DNA of 64,000 bases from an uncultured Winogradskyella sp. (GCF_947496485.1 NZ_CANMCZ010000003.1:455870-519869), one strand, 5' to 3'. Counted from the stretch's first letter, positions 1-8,134 are shown. The notes: a model not told the origin generated them from the letters alone. Translations and numbers: made by a program.

Positions 1-6
1 AAACTA

Positions 7-22
7 TACCTGTTATTGGGTA
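7..22. promoter_or_regulatory. Candidate 7-2-7 operator, copy 1
   Basis: The minus strand reads TACCCAATAACAGGTA, matching TACCCAATAANNGGTA, which also occurs at 5098-5113 and 8198-8213. It overlaps the stop codon of the Lgt-family gene. By analogy with the other copies it would serve a minus-strand gene starting to the left of the window. Seen: the motif. Inferred: the function. Confidence 0.45.
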
Positions 23-801
23 CTTTTTACAATAAAATTTTTTACAAAAAGAAATGTACCAAACAATAATATAAGTATTAAGGCTATTAATTGAGATTGT
101 GATAGCATATCGTTAAACACATAACCACGTTGATCACCTCTTAGATATTCTAACATAAAGCGCCAACAAGCATAGCTAAATATGTAAATTGTAAAAACAG
201 TACCATTATTTTTTGTTTTAAAAGTTCTTAAAAGACATATTAATAGCATACCTATAAATAGAGCTTCATACAATTGTGTTGGATGAACCTTTGTAGTATG
301 ATTATTTGCAAAATGAACTCCTAAAAACGAATCTGTAGGTACACCATAGCAACACCCAGCAAAAAAACATCCCAACCTGCCAATACAATGCAATATCGTA
401 GTAACTATAGCAATTATATCTAGATATTTAAATATTGGTAGTTGTTTTTTGTAAAGCACAATAAGAATTGAAATTAAACATGAGATAAAAGATCCATAAA
501 ATACGAATCCGCTTGAGGTGTAAAAAACTAAAGTAAAAACTTTTGACATGTAGTTCATTGGATTGTCAAATACTAAAAATAACTTACCACCTATAAAAGC
601 CATAAAGATTAAGAGAAATAAAAAATTTAGTCTTAAGCGAATTTCACCAAAACACTTGTTTTGTGCGTATATAAAGAAACGATAAGCTATTATGCAGGCT
701 ATAAGAATGCAAAAGGGATAACTATAAATCGTTATTTGTTTAATGGAAAATAAACTATTGAATAATTCTGGTAATTCAAAATGAAATAATTCTGGTAGCA
801 T
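13..801 (-). CDS. Prolipoprotein diacylglyceryl transferase (Lgt) family membrane protein
   Basis: A 262-residue polytopic inner-membrane protein. Lgt transfers diacylglycerol from phosphatidylglycerol to the lipobox cysteine of prolipoproteins. Visible family signatures are HCIGRLGCFFAGCCYG (138-153, with the conserved H and R), HPTQLYE (173-179) and RFMLEYLRGD (214-223), plus about seven hydrophobic segments. The Cys-rich GCFxxGCCYG variant replaces the proteobacterial GRIGNFxNxE. It is last in a four-gene minus-strand operon and begins 3 bases after the stop of a lipoprotein gene; two of the operon's other products are lipoproteins. It could be the only Lgt or a paralogue dedicated to the local lipoproteins; the window does not decide this. 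Confidence 0.85.
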   Translation of the reverse strand: MLPELFHFELPELFNSLFSIKQITIYSYPFCILIACIIAYRFFIYAQNKCFGEIRLRLNFLFLLIFMAFIGGKLFLVFDNPMNYMSKVFTLVFYTSSGFVFYGSFISCLISILIVLYKKQLPIFKYLDIIAIVTTILHCIGRLGCFFAGCCYGVPTDSFLGVHFANNHTTKVHPTQLYEALFIGMLLICLLRTFKTKNNGTVFTIYIFSYACWRFMLEYLRGDQRGYVFNDMLSQSQLIALILILLFGTFLFVKNFIVKSTQ

Positions 802-804
802 GAT

Positions 805-1686
805 TTATTCGTTTTTAACAATTAAACCCTCTATCATTGGCTTTTCAAACAGAAAAAAGCTGCTTTTAAAATCAAGATTTTTCTTAATTTTTATTTCTAT
901 AAAATTCGTTCTTCCCATAAACTTACTTCCGCTGAACGTTGTATTTAAATGAGAACTATTATTCATAGAAATATCATTTGCGAATACAGAATTACTGATA
1001 TCTAATCTATCATAAAACTCTGAAAAATTAAAAAATGTATTCGCTCGGTGCTGTGTGAGTGAAAAATCAGTATACTTATGAAATTTACTTGAACTAAATT
1101 GTGCGTCTGAATTAAAAATACTGCTTTGAAAACTTGCATTATTATAAAATGTAGTATTCATAAAATTAGCTTTCTGGTTAAAAAAGCTATTTTGAAATCG
1201 TACTTCTTTTTCAAAAGAGCTCCAATTAAAATAGGTGTTTAAACTAAATGAACTTTCTTCAAAATTTACAGTATCTAAAAATTCTGATTTAGTAAAATTA
1301 CATTGTCCAAAAAATTTACTTGCTCTGAAGTTTACAACATCCATAAATTTACAATCAATAAAATTTACGTGACCCCAAAAGCTGGCAATATTATGAGAAT
1401 TTTTATCTGTGCTTTTATAAGCTAAAACAGCTTTGTTAAACACACAATTAATAAATGTGATATCGTATTTTATACTTGTATTATATAAATCTTTACCAAT
1501 CAATATTCTTTTAGAAAAGCTTGTGAAATCTAGTTCTTTGTCAAATGTTTTATTCTCCATATATAAATGACCTTCATTATTAGATAGTATTTCAAAAGAG
1601 TTTAACTTATCGGTTTTAGGCTGATTAGATTTACAAGACATAGCTATTGTAAAGATTAGTATTAGAACGTATTGTCTAGTTTTCAT
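805..1686 (-). CDS. Pentapeptide-repeat-like lipoprotein
   Basis: A 293-residue predicted lipoprotein with lipobox AMSC (Cys18). From about residue 70 to 280 it is built of 5-residue periods with an aromatic or aliphatic residue at the centre (for example NFxxSxFxxxxxFxxSxF), as in the pentapeptide-repeat superfamily, whose members fold as a quadrilateral right-handed beta-helix. Phe dominates the central position, unlike the Leu of the classical A(D/N)LXX proteins. No catalytic motif is seen; a binding or scaffold role on the envelope is inferred. It is third in the operon, 43 bases after the protease gene and 3 bases before the Lgt-family gene. Confidence 0.7.
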   Translation of the reverse strand: MKTRQYVLILIFTIAMSCKSNQPKTDKLNSFEILSNNEGHLYMENKTFDKELDFTSFSKRILIGKDLYNTSIKYDITFINCVFNKAVLAYKSTDKNSHNIASFWGHVNFIDCKFMDVVNFRASKFFGQCNFTKSEFLDTVNFEESSFSLNTYFNWSSFEKEVRFQNSFFNQKANFMNTTFYNNASFQSSIFNSDAQFSSSKFHKYTDFSLTQHRANTFFNFSEFYDRLDISNSVFANDISMNNSSHLNTTFSGSKFMGRTNFIEIKIKKNLDFKSSFFLFEKPMIEGLIVKNE

Positions 1687-1729
1687 AATTGCATATTAAT
1701 TAGGTATTGGTATAGCATTTGAATCAATA

Positions 1730-3373
1730 TTAGTTTCCATAAATCTTCGTCTTATTTTCTCTTAAATAATAGCTTAATTTATTTTGAAATGCACCATTAT
1801 GAAATTCTGCTTTGAGTAAATTTTTAATTTCTTCTTGTGTGTAGGCGTTATTGAAGTCCTCTATTGTAATTATGCTGGATTTTCCTTCTTTTAATTTCGT
1901 TTCAGAAACTAATTCGGGATTTTCATAAGTAAAAGTGGAATCATTATTTTCAACTCCTCTAGAGACTTGACCATTAAGAAAAAGTACTGGTGTTAAAGAA
2001 GGATAGAAGAAATTATTGGATTCATCTATTTCTTGAAACTTATCATTGGCATCTGTTATTAAAAGAAGGTAATAATACCCTGTTAAATTTGGAATGATAT
2101 ATTGTCTATTGATGTTAGATTGACCAAAAACAGTTTCTGCAAAGTTGCCACCAGCTGGTATTGTGTAATTAAAAATACAGTTATCAGTTGTTGGGCAATC
2201 GAAGCTATTTAAGCTTACACTGGTATTATATTCATCATAAAATAAAATACCATAATCATTAGCATTGTAAGCATTAAAATAAATGTAAGCATTTACCCAG
2301 TTTGAGGAAGGTGTAGCACTAGAGTTACCAATATTATAAATATTAAAATATAATTCTCTATAGTTACCCTCTATAAAGTTATCTGCAAACACCCAAGAGG
2401 CTAAATCCACTCCAGTTTCACCTGTATTAGAATCATCTGGTGGATTGATGTTTCCGTCTTCATTAACAGCAATAAATAGAGGCTTTTGGTTACCAGGAGT
2501 TGTAACAAATTCTGTAATGAAAAAATTATAATCAATCCATATATAACCATTATTTCCCCAGCCAGTTCCCCAAGAGTTTATAACTTTAAAAGCACCATTA
2601 GCACCTTTAGAATTGTCGTATCCAGAAACTATCATTGCATGATAAGCATGCTGACCAACATTATTATAAGATGTGTTTGAGGATAGTACTGCACTACTAT
2701 TCCAGCTTACAAAATTATCTGAAAGTTTCGCTCCAAATACTACAGGTATATTATTAGCAATATTTTGCTTTATTGTATTTATGCTAGGATCTATTTTCCT
2801 CCAATACTTAATCTTGTTATCATTAGCCTCATTATTCCAGCTAGATTGTAAGTTCGATTGAGAACAATCATTTAAGGCATAATAAGGAACCGTTTGCTCT
2901 GTTGCAATACCACGTTGTTGTAAAACATCAAATGCTGAATCAAAATTTGTTCCTCCACAATTAGAGCCCTTTTGAGAATTAGGTATAGCTGTGAATAAAT
3001 CTTTAGCACTAAACTGATTAAAATCCTGATTTAATTCAGAAGAAGACAAGTTATTGTCAATTGCATTTAGTGCTGTTTTTAGGTTATATCCAACAGCCCA
3101 AGCAACACAAGTTCCATAGTTTCCTTGATTTCCTATGGGCGGAAATCTATCACTAATATCTATAGCATTTGGTAAATTACCTGTACCAAAACCATAGTTA
3201 GGAGTTGTGGGAGTTGTATTTAGGTTATCTTCCCCATTATAACCAAAAGCGTATTCTGAGTCTAATGAAGAATCACCTCCATCATCTTTACAGTCAGGAC
3301 AACAGCTAACAAATATTAAAAGACTAAAAGAAGCAATTATTAAAGATCTTATAGATGTATATATAGTTTTCAT
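1730..3373 (-). CDS. C1 (papain-like) cysteine protease lipoprotein with CARDB domain
   Basis: A 547-residue protein. The N-terminus has a signal and lipobox ending in Cys24 followed by CPDCKDD; the KDD near the acylated Cys resembles Bacteroidota surface-export signals. The papain-like catalytic domain (about 70-300) shows oxyanion Gln83 in NQGNYGTC, nucleophile Cys89, His245 in YHAMIVSGYD and Asn266 in NSWGTGWGNNGY, so all active-site residues are present. A CARDB-type beta-sandwich follows (about 320-465, ending DANDKFQEIDESNNF), then a tail of about 80 residues. No propeptide is evident. It is second in the operon, 42 bases after the collar-like gene. Likely a cell-surface peptidase; the substrate is unknown. 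Confidence 0.85.
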   Translation of the reverse strand: MKTIYTSIRSLIIASFSLLIFVSCCPDCKDDGGDSSLDSEYAFGYNGEDNLNTTPTTPNYGFGTGNLPNAIDISDRFPPIGNQGNYGTCVAWAVGYNLKTALNAIDNNLSSSELNQDFNQFSAKDLFTAIPNSQKGSNCGGTNFDSAFDVLQQRGIATEQTVPYYALNDCSQSNLQSSWNNEANDNKIKYWRKIDPSINTIKQNIANNIPVVFGAKLSDNFVSWNSSAVLSSNTSYNNVGQHAYHAMIVSGYDNSKGANGAFKVINSWGTGWGNNGYIWIDYNFFITEFVTTPGNQKPLFIAVNEDGNINPPDDSNTGETGVDLASWVFADNFIEGNYRELYFNIYNIGNSSATPSSNWVNAYIYFNAYNANDYGILFYDEYNTSVSLNSFDCPTTDNCIFNYTIPAGGNFAETVFGQSNINRQYIIPNLTGYYYLLLITDANDKFQEIDESNNFFYPSLTPVLFLNGQVSRGVENNDSTFTYENPELVSETKLKEGKSSIITIEDFNNAYTQEEIKNLLKAEFHNGAFQNKLSYYLRENKTKIYGN

Positions 3374-3415
3374 AATAGTAAGATTTATTATTTATTGATA
3401 TTAAATTAGAAATGA

Positions 3416-4093
3416 CTATAACACTTTTATGATATAGTGTATGTAGGCATTTTTTGGAACGGTCTCGTTTGCACCTTCATAATTGATTACGGTTTCAGAA
3501 TTATTAACAATTACAGTTTCCGATTCGGTATTTGCAGTTCCTCTTTGAGTTGTACCTATATATGCCGCTGAAGCTCTATCTCTACGTATATTGTCTCTAT
3601 CCCATACTTTTAAACTATGAGCGTGTTTTTTTGTAGAATGCTTATGAATTCCTCCCCCATGATTATGAGATTGAAATTCATCGCTTTGAAAACTACCTAC
3701 AGTATTATCAAAAATTGAATTTCCTGTGACGCTAGTTCTACTGCTTTCGTCTTTATAAATATCGTTTCTAGAACCATTAACACCTCTTAGAAAAACACCT
3801 CTTAGATCTGGTAATTGAAAAAAGTCAGTGCCTAAACCATTGTCTTCATTCCAATAACCACCAATGGCTTGATATAGATTTGAGTTTCCTAATTTGTTTT
3901 TAATTTGGCCTCTACAGATTTCCCAACCAACAGGTATATCTTCCCCAGCCCAAATAATAATTGAACCAATTGGCATTTCTGAAAATGTAGTTGCTTTTGT
4001 GGAGTCGTTATCTGAAAAATTAAATAGACTAAATATGAATACGACACAAACTGTTGAAAAAAATGTTGAGATAATAACTTGCTTAGATTTCAT
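3416..4093 (-). CDS. Membrane-anchored phage tail-collar-domain protein
   Basis: A 225-residue protein with one N-terminal hydrophobic segment (about 6-25, no lipobox). It then carries a tail-collar-type fold: MPIGSIIIWAGEDIPVGWEICRG (split as MPIGSIIIWAG 40-50 and PVGWEICRG 54-62) and LPDLRGVFLRGVNGS (94-108). A His-rich stretch (143-159, SHNHGGGIHKHSTKKHAH) may bind metal. In phages such domains sit in trimeric tail fibres; here no phage genes surround it and an anchor has been added, so it looks co-opted for the envelope. It is the first gene of the 4093-13 operon, with a candidate operator 57-72 bases upstream of the start. Confidence 0.75.
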   Translation of the reverse strand: MKSKQVIISTFFSTVCVVFIFSLFNFSDNDSTKATTFSEMPIGSIIIWAGEDIPVGWEICRGQIKNKLGNSNLYQAIGGYWNEDNGLGTDFFQLPDLRGVFLRGVNGSRNDIYKDESSRTSVTGNSIFDNTVGSFQSDEFQSHNHGGGIHKHSTKKHAHSLKVWDRDNIRRDRASAAYIGTTQRGTANTESETVIVNNSETVINYEGANETVPKNAYIHYIIKVL

Positions 4094-4144
4094 AATTACT
4101 GATGTTAAATGTTTTAATCAAATGTATTCTACAATAGGGCACAA

Positions 4145-4170
4145 AAAAATCCCCAATACTGGGGATTTTT
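4145..4170 (-). terminator. Intrinsic-terminator-like hairpin
   Basis: AAAAATCCCC (4145-4154), loop AATACT, GGGGATTTTT (4161-4170): a perfect 10-bp stem with A/T tracts on both sides. It lies 22 bases after the stop of the 4192-5040 lipoprotein gene and upstream of the collar gene. It can terminate the first transcript, but its centre also resembles the local operator motif (see 4150-4165). Confidence 0.65.
4150..4165. promoter_or_regulatory. Diverged candidate 7-2-7 operator, copy 2
   Basis: TCCCCAATACTGGGGA agrees with TACCCAATAANNGGTA at 11 of the 14 fixed positions. It lies 57-72 bases upstream of the collar-gene start, almost the same spacing as the exact copies have to their genes. Because it coincides with a terminator-like stem, the operator reading is less certain here. 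Confidence 0.3.
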
Positions 4171-4191
4171 GAAATATGATATCTTTTATTT

Positions 4192-5040
4192 TTATTCTTT
4201 GGCTTTAATTAATTCAGTAAGTTTAGTCAGTATAGTTGACAAATCATCTTTGTTTTCTGTCAAGTTTGTTTCCATCTCTTCTAATTTTAAATAATAGGGG
4301 TTTATTTCTGTTACCTCTACTTCTATCGTTTTTAGTCCTTGTACTTTAAAGGGATCACTGTATATATTTATTCCATTATATACTGATCCGAAATCTAAAC
4401 CATTCTTAAAAGGTACTACGATGCTATTAGCAGTATGAGTTTTTTCAACAAAACTACTATCATCTTGTTTATCGTAATAGGTACATTTAATAACAATATT
4501 TAAATTAACAAAGGGATACTTTTTAGTTGATTTCGACTTTGTATAAGTCATATTAACATCTATAATCTTAAAAACAAAAAGCGACTTTTCATCAATTAAT
4601 TTTGGAGTTAGCGATAGTTCTAATGCATTCGTCTCTATAGATTTTGAGAATATTTTTCTGCTAAAATTTAACTCTGGTAAATTTATATCATAGCTTTTTT
4701 TACTATTAGCTACTTCGGTTTCAAAATCTAAGGTGTTTTTGGCTTTATAAGTTTGCGTAAACTTCTTTTTTCTGTCTTTGATAATTTTTCCTAGGTAATC
4801 GGGCAACTTTAATAATTGCTCAATAATAAGTTCAGTGCCAGAAATACCACTAATATCTATACTACTCATGGCTATTGTCCTAGGACTTGAGGCTTTCGTT
4901 ATTTCTAAATGAGCTAATTCAGCTTGGGTCTTAATCTTTTGGTAAGCATTAGAGTTTACTGTACCATAGCTATTAAGTTTGGTTGTTGAGCATGACATCA
5001 ATAGGGAGATGGTGAATAAAGAAAGTAATATTTTTTTCAT
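4192..5040 (-). CDS. Lipoprotein of unknown function
   Basis: A 282-residue protein with a signal peptide and lipobox LMSC (Cys17), then CSTTKLNSYG, a common start for flavobacterial lipoproteins. The mature part is mixed charged/beta-type sequence, with a Lys-rich patch around 85-95 and an acidic, possibly helical C-terminus. I do not recognise a family. It is a single gene between the response regulator (stop 5118) and the collar operon, with a 7-2-7 operator candidate 58-73 bases upstream and a hairpin terminator downstream, so it appears to be its own transcription unit under the same control as its neighbours. Confidence 0.75.
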   Translation of the reverse strand: MKKILLSLFTISLLMSCSTTKLNSYGTVNSNAYQKIKTQAELAHLEITKASSPRTIAMSSIDISGISGTELIIEQLLKLPDYLGKIIKDRKKKFTQTYKAKNTLDFETEVANSKKSYDINLPELNFSRKIFSKSIETNALELSLTPKLIDEKSLFVFKIIDVNMTYTKSKSTKKYPFVNLNIVIKCTYYDKQDDSSFVEKTHTANSIVVPFKNGLDFGSVYNGINIYSDPFKVQGLKTIEVEVTEINPYYLKLEEMETNLTENKDDLSTILTKLTELIKAKE

Positions 5041-5097
5041 AGTTAGGTATAATGGTTAATAGTATTCAAATTTTAAAAATTATAATCAAGTTTAAAA

Positions 5098-5113
5098 TAC
5101 CCAATAAATGGTA
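5098..5113. promoter_or_regulatory. Candidate 7-2-7 operator, copy 3
   Basis: TACCCAATAAATGGTA: two 7-base half-sites around TA. It is identical at all 14 fixed positions to the copies at 7-22 and 8198-8213, and sits between the response-regulator stop and the lipoprotein start at 5040. The 7-2-7 layout is that known for NarL-family regulators (TACYYMT inverted repeats), the family of the adjacent regulator. Confidence 0.55.
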
Positions 5114-5117
5114 TTTA

Positions 5118-5738
5118 TTAAAATCTATATTTTTTCTCTAAAGCATAACGCATTAGTTCACCTTTACCTTTCAAATCCAGAATACGTGCCATATTTTTGC
5201 GATGCGTATCTACCGTATGAATACCAATAAAAAGCTCATCAGCAATTTCTCTAGAGGTTTTACCTTGAGCAATTAGTCCCAGGATTTCAGTTTGTCGCTT
5301 GGTTAAAACACCTTTGGCTTTTTTATTACTATTATCTTCCGCATTAACTTCAATATTAGCATCGTAAAAAGTATTGCCTTTATAAACTGATCTTATGGCT
5401 TTTAATACATCTTCTAAAGGTGAATTTTTAAGTAAATAACCACTTGCTCCAGCGTCTAACATCTGTTGTATAGCATCTTTTTGATCAAACATGGTAAAGG
5501 CCAATACTTTGGTATGTGGAAGTTCTTTTTTAATATGCTTTGTAGCTGTAATACCATCCATTTTTGGCATTCTAATATCAGTAATTACCACATTGGGTTG
5601 TTTCAAACGTACTAGCTTTAAAAGGGCCTCACCATCATTAGATGTACCAACAATTTCTATATCTTCTTCATATTCTAACAGCAATTTAATACCGTCTATA
5701 AGAGATTGATGATCTTCTGCTATAGCTAATCTTATCAT
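5118..5738 (-). CDS. NarL/LuxR-family response regulator
   Basis: A 206-residue regulator. The receiver domain (2-118) has the acidic pair E8-D9, the phospho-acceptor Asp54 in VVITDIRMPKMDG, and the switch Thr and Lys (AFTMFD; GYLLKNS). A LuxR-type HTH follows (about 143-200: LTKRQTEILGLIAQGKTSREIADELFIG then HTVDTHRKNM, conserved recognition helix). Its start overlaps the kinase stop by 4 bases (ATGA-type), so the two are translationally coupled and form a cognate pair. Candidate target sites lie at 5098, 8198 and the left window edge. Confidence 0.93.
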   Translation of the reverse strand: MIRLAIAEDHQSLIDGIKLLLEYEEDIEIVGTSNDGEALLKLVRLKQPNVVITDIRMPKMDGITATKHIKKELPHTKVLAFTMFDQKDAIQQMLDAGASGYLLKNSPLEDVLKAIRSVYKGNTFYDANIEVNAEDNSNKKAKGVLTKRQTEILGLIAQGKTSREIADELFIGIHTVDTHRKNMARILDLKGKGELMRYALEKKYRF

Positions 5739-7564
5739 AATGGTATATCTATTATTACTGTAGTTCCTTTGTTTTTATCAGACTCAATAGTGAGTTTACC
5801 ATCCAAGTGCTCAACACGCTTATCAATACTGCTAATACCCATACCCTTATTAATTTTTGTGATTTGACTTGGGTTAAATCCCTTACCATTATCTTCTACC
5901 ATAATATTAATACTATCCTCATGATTGGTTAAATGGATAGTAGTTTCAGTAGCTTGAGCATGTTTAATGACATTGGTTATTAATTCTTGAATAACTCTAA
6001 ACAATGTCAACTCTAAACTATTCTCTAAACGATTGTCCAATCCATGGTCTAAAACATCTATTTGTATTTTATTAGAAGTAGACACTTTATCTGCCATGTT
6101 TCTTACCGCTTTTAGAAGTCCTTGCTTGGCAATCACACCAGAATTCTTAGCATGAGCAACACTGCGTACTTTTTGGTAGGCTTCTTCTATTAAATTATTA
6201 GTTTTATCAAAAAGTTCTGGCGAATCTTTATCTTTTAAAGCATTAAAATGCAGTTTAACATTAGCCATAAGTCCACCTAAATCATCATGTAGATCATTAG
6301 CAATACGTTGCCGCTCTTTTTCTTGGCCTTCAATCATGGCATCGATAGCTGTAAGCTCCTGTTCTTTTAAAACAGTTGCTAATTTTTGAGATTCAATTTC
6401 TTTTTCTTGTTCTGCTAGTTTTTGTTTACGTTTGGTGTTTTTGAATATTAAGAATGCTATTACACTTCCCAAGGCTAAGCTTCCTCCAAGACCTATGGCT
6501 ATGTTTTCATTTTGCTTTCTTTTGGATTCACTTACAAAACTTCTTTTATCACTTTCGGCTTTCTCAGCTCTTACCTTTTCAAAATCTAAGCTAGCAATTG
6601 CTTCTCTATGTTTTTCTGATTTTATGCTATCAGACAATTTATAATACTCACTAAAGTTATGATATGCTTTTTTATAATTACCAAGTTTAGCATATATGTC
6701 TGCTAAGTTTTGTTTTACTATTGCTTTTCTACTAAGAATATTTTCTACTATTGGAACAGAATCTGCCTTTAAAGTAAAAAATAATGCTTTATCTAATTCA
6801 CTTTTGTAATTATAAGCAGTACCTAAATTGATAAATGAATTGAAGTAATTATTTGAACTTTGAAAGGCTTTGTTATTAATAATGATATTATAACGTTTAT
6901 TATAATAAAATAAAGCAGAATCAGGCATATTTAAGTCTTCACTGTACATAACACCAATATTAGAAAGTGTTCTCAGAAGAATTGTGCTATCTCGTTTTGT
7001 AAATCTGAATTTTAATGTTTCCTTATATTTTTTTAAAGCCATAGAATCGTTATCTCTAAATAGATAATAGTTTCCTCTTAGAAAAGATGCAGAAATTTTA
7101 AATTTAATATTATTAAATTTTTCAGCTTGACTTCTAAGTTGCTCAATGTAATCCAACCTGTAAGGCTTTTTATCAATATAATTAGTTGATTGAGATAAAC
7201 CAGAGAGAGCGGCTAATATTGTTAATGTATCTTGAATTTTTTCACCTATTTTCAATGCTTCATTATGATATATGAAACTTAGAGAATCATTTTGAGAAAT
7301 TCTATGATAATAAGCCTTAAAATATGAAAATTTAGCTAACCTTGTTTCCGATAAATTTTTAATAGACTCAACAGATTTTATATATTTTGATATAGAATCC
7401 TTATCCCTTAATTTACTATAATAAATTAACTTATAATACTCTTTATCGATAAAAGTTGATGATGATTTTATTTTATTTATAATTGTTTCATTTGGAGTTA
7501 TTCTATCAAAATAATAGTATGTAGAGTCATTCTGTGAGAAACAGAATGACTCTACAAATAACAC
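5735..7564 (-). CDS. TPR sensor histidine kinase (HisKA_3 type)
   Basis: About 609 residues from GTG at 7564. The order is: periplasmic region with TPR-like helices (about 70-320), coiled coil, transmembrane helix (about 350-372), second coiled coil, the HisKA_3 box QEKERQRIANDLHDDLGG with phospho-His about 426, then HATPase_c with N box (ELITNVIKHA) and G1 box (VEDNGKGF). This is the usual partner for a NarL-type regulator, encoded directly downstream. The start is doubtful: translating upstream in frame gives a proper signal peptide (FIIKKTAFLLIV before LFVESFCFSQ), but back to the stop at 7598 there is no ATG or TTG and the only GTG, at 7564, would cut the signal in half. Initiation at an ATC codon (7589-7594) is possible. 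A perfect 35-nt palindrome overlaps the signal-peptide codons. Confidence 0.9.
   Translation of the reverse strand: MLFVESFCFSQNDSTYYYFDRITPNETIINKIKSSSTFIDKEYYKLIYYSKLRDKDSISKYIKSVESIKNLSETRLAKFSYFKAYYHRISQNDSLSFIYHNEALKIGEKIQDTLTILAALSGLSQSTNYIDKKPYRLDYIEQLRSQAEKFNNIKFKISASFLRGNYYLFRDNDSMALKKYKETLKFRFTKRDSTILLRTLSNIGVMYSEDLNMPDSALFYYNKRYNIIINNKAFQSSNNYFNSFINLGTAYNYKSELDKALFFTLKADSVPIVENILSRKAIVKQNLADIYAKLGNYKKAYHNFSEYYKLSDSIKSEKHREAIASLDFEKVRAEKAESDKRSFVSESKRKQNENIAIGLGGSLALGSVIAFLIFKNTKRKQKLAEQEKEIESQKLATVLKEQELTAIDAMIEGQEKERQRIANDLHDDLGGLMANVKLHFNALKDKDSPELFDKTNNLIEEAYQKVRSVAHAKNSGVIAKQGLLKAVRNMADKVSTSNKIQIDVLDHGLDNRLENSLELTLFRVIQELITNVIKHAQATETTIHLTNHEDSINIMVEDNGKGFNPSQITKINKGMGISSIDKRVEHLDGKLTIESDKNKGTTVIIDIPL
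7521..7555. repeat. Perfect 15-bp inverted repeat inside the kinase 5' coding region
   Basis: GTAGAGTCATTCTGT (7521-7535), 5-nt loop, ACAGAATGACTCTAC (7541-7555), with no mismatch. The mRNA would form a strong hairpin a few codons after the start of the kinase gene, covering the region coding for VESFCFSQNDST at the signal-peptide cleavage site. The core GTCATTCTG is shared with the 31-bp palindromic element at 14106. Confidence 0.8.
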
Positions 7565-7597
7565 TATTAATAGGAAGGCGGTCTTCTTGATGATAAA

Positions 7598-8134
7598 TTA
7601 ATTAAGAGGTAGTCCTTGAACTTCTGACTTTTTCTTTTTTTCTTGAAAAATAATTAATTCATTACAAGTATCTTCTTTAAAATTTTTAAAAGTTACTTCT
7701 ATCCAAATTCTGTATTTTTCTTCTCTGGCCAAGTTAGCTACAGTCTTATTTTCAATAATTAAGTCTTTGTCATTATATTCTATTTTACCATGACCATTAC
7801 ATTCATAATATAAGGTATCATTATCTTTTTTTATAAACTTTAAATTTGATCCTTTTGGTATAGGAATTGAAAAATTAGCTATTCCTGTTACAGTGTTGTA
7901 ATCGTTTTTAGGCGTAATTGATTCTTCTGTATTGCAAAAATCGAATGAATTAGGAATGTATTGTGCAAATCCAAATGGCAAATCTAGATAGCCTTCAATA
8001 GCTTCCAATTTTTCTTCACAATTTTCAATCTTAATCTCATAATCTTTTTTGTCTTTTTCACATTTCTCACAACATCCATAAAATGCAACAAGCATAAGTG
8101 TTAATAATCCTAGTCTAAAAAATTTAGCTTTCAT
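7598..8134 (-). CDS. Short lipoprotein upstream of the sensor kinase
   Basis: A 178-residue protein with a signal and lipobox ending in Cys21 (FYGC), followed by CEKCEKDKKDYE. The CCxxC pattern at the acylation site also occurs in the C1 protease lipoprotein. A charged, probably helical stretch (25-50) precedes a beta-rich domain of unknown family. It is the first gene of the operon with kinase and regulator (gap to the kinase frame at most 33 bases), so it may be a sensory or accessory subunit of the kinase; that is inference from position. A candidate operator lies 64-79 bases upstream. Confidence 0.8.
   Translation of the reverse strand: MKAKFFRLGLLTLMLVAFYGCCEKCEKDKKDYEIKIENCEEKLEAIEGYLDLPFGFAQYIPNSFDFCNTEESITPKNDYNTVTGIANFSIPIPKGSNLKFIKKDNDTLYYECNGHGKIEYNDKDLIIENKTVANLAREEKYRIWIEVTFKNFKEDTCNELIIFQEKKKKSEVQGLPLN

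Noticed and set aside
1687..1729. AGGTATTGGTAT upstream of the pentapeptide gene as another operator copy
   Set aside because: Only half-site similarity and inside an operon; the 7-2-7 layout is absent.
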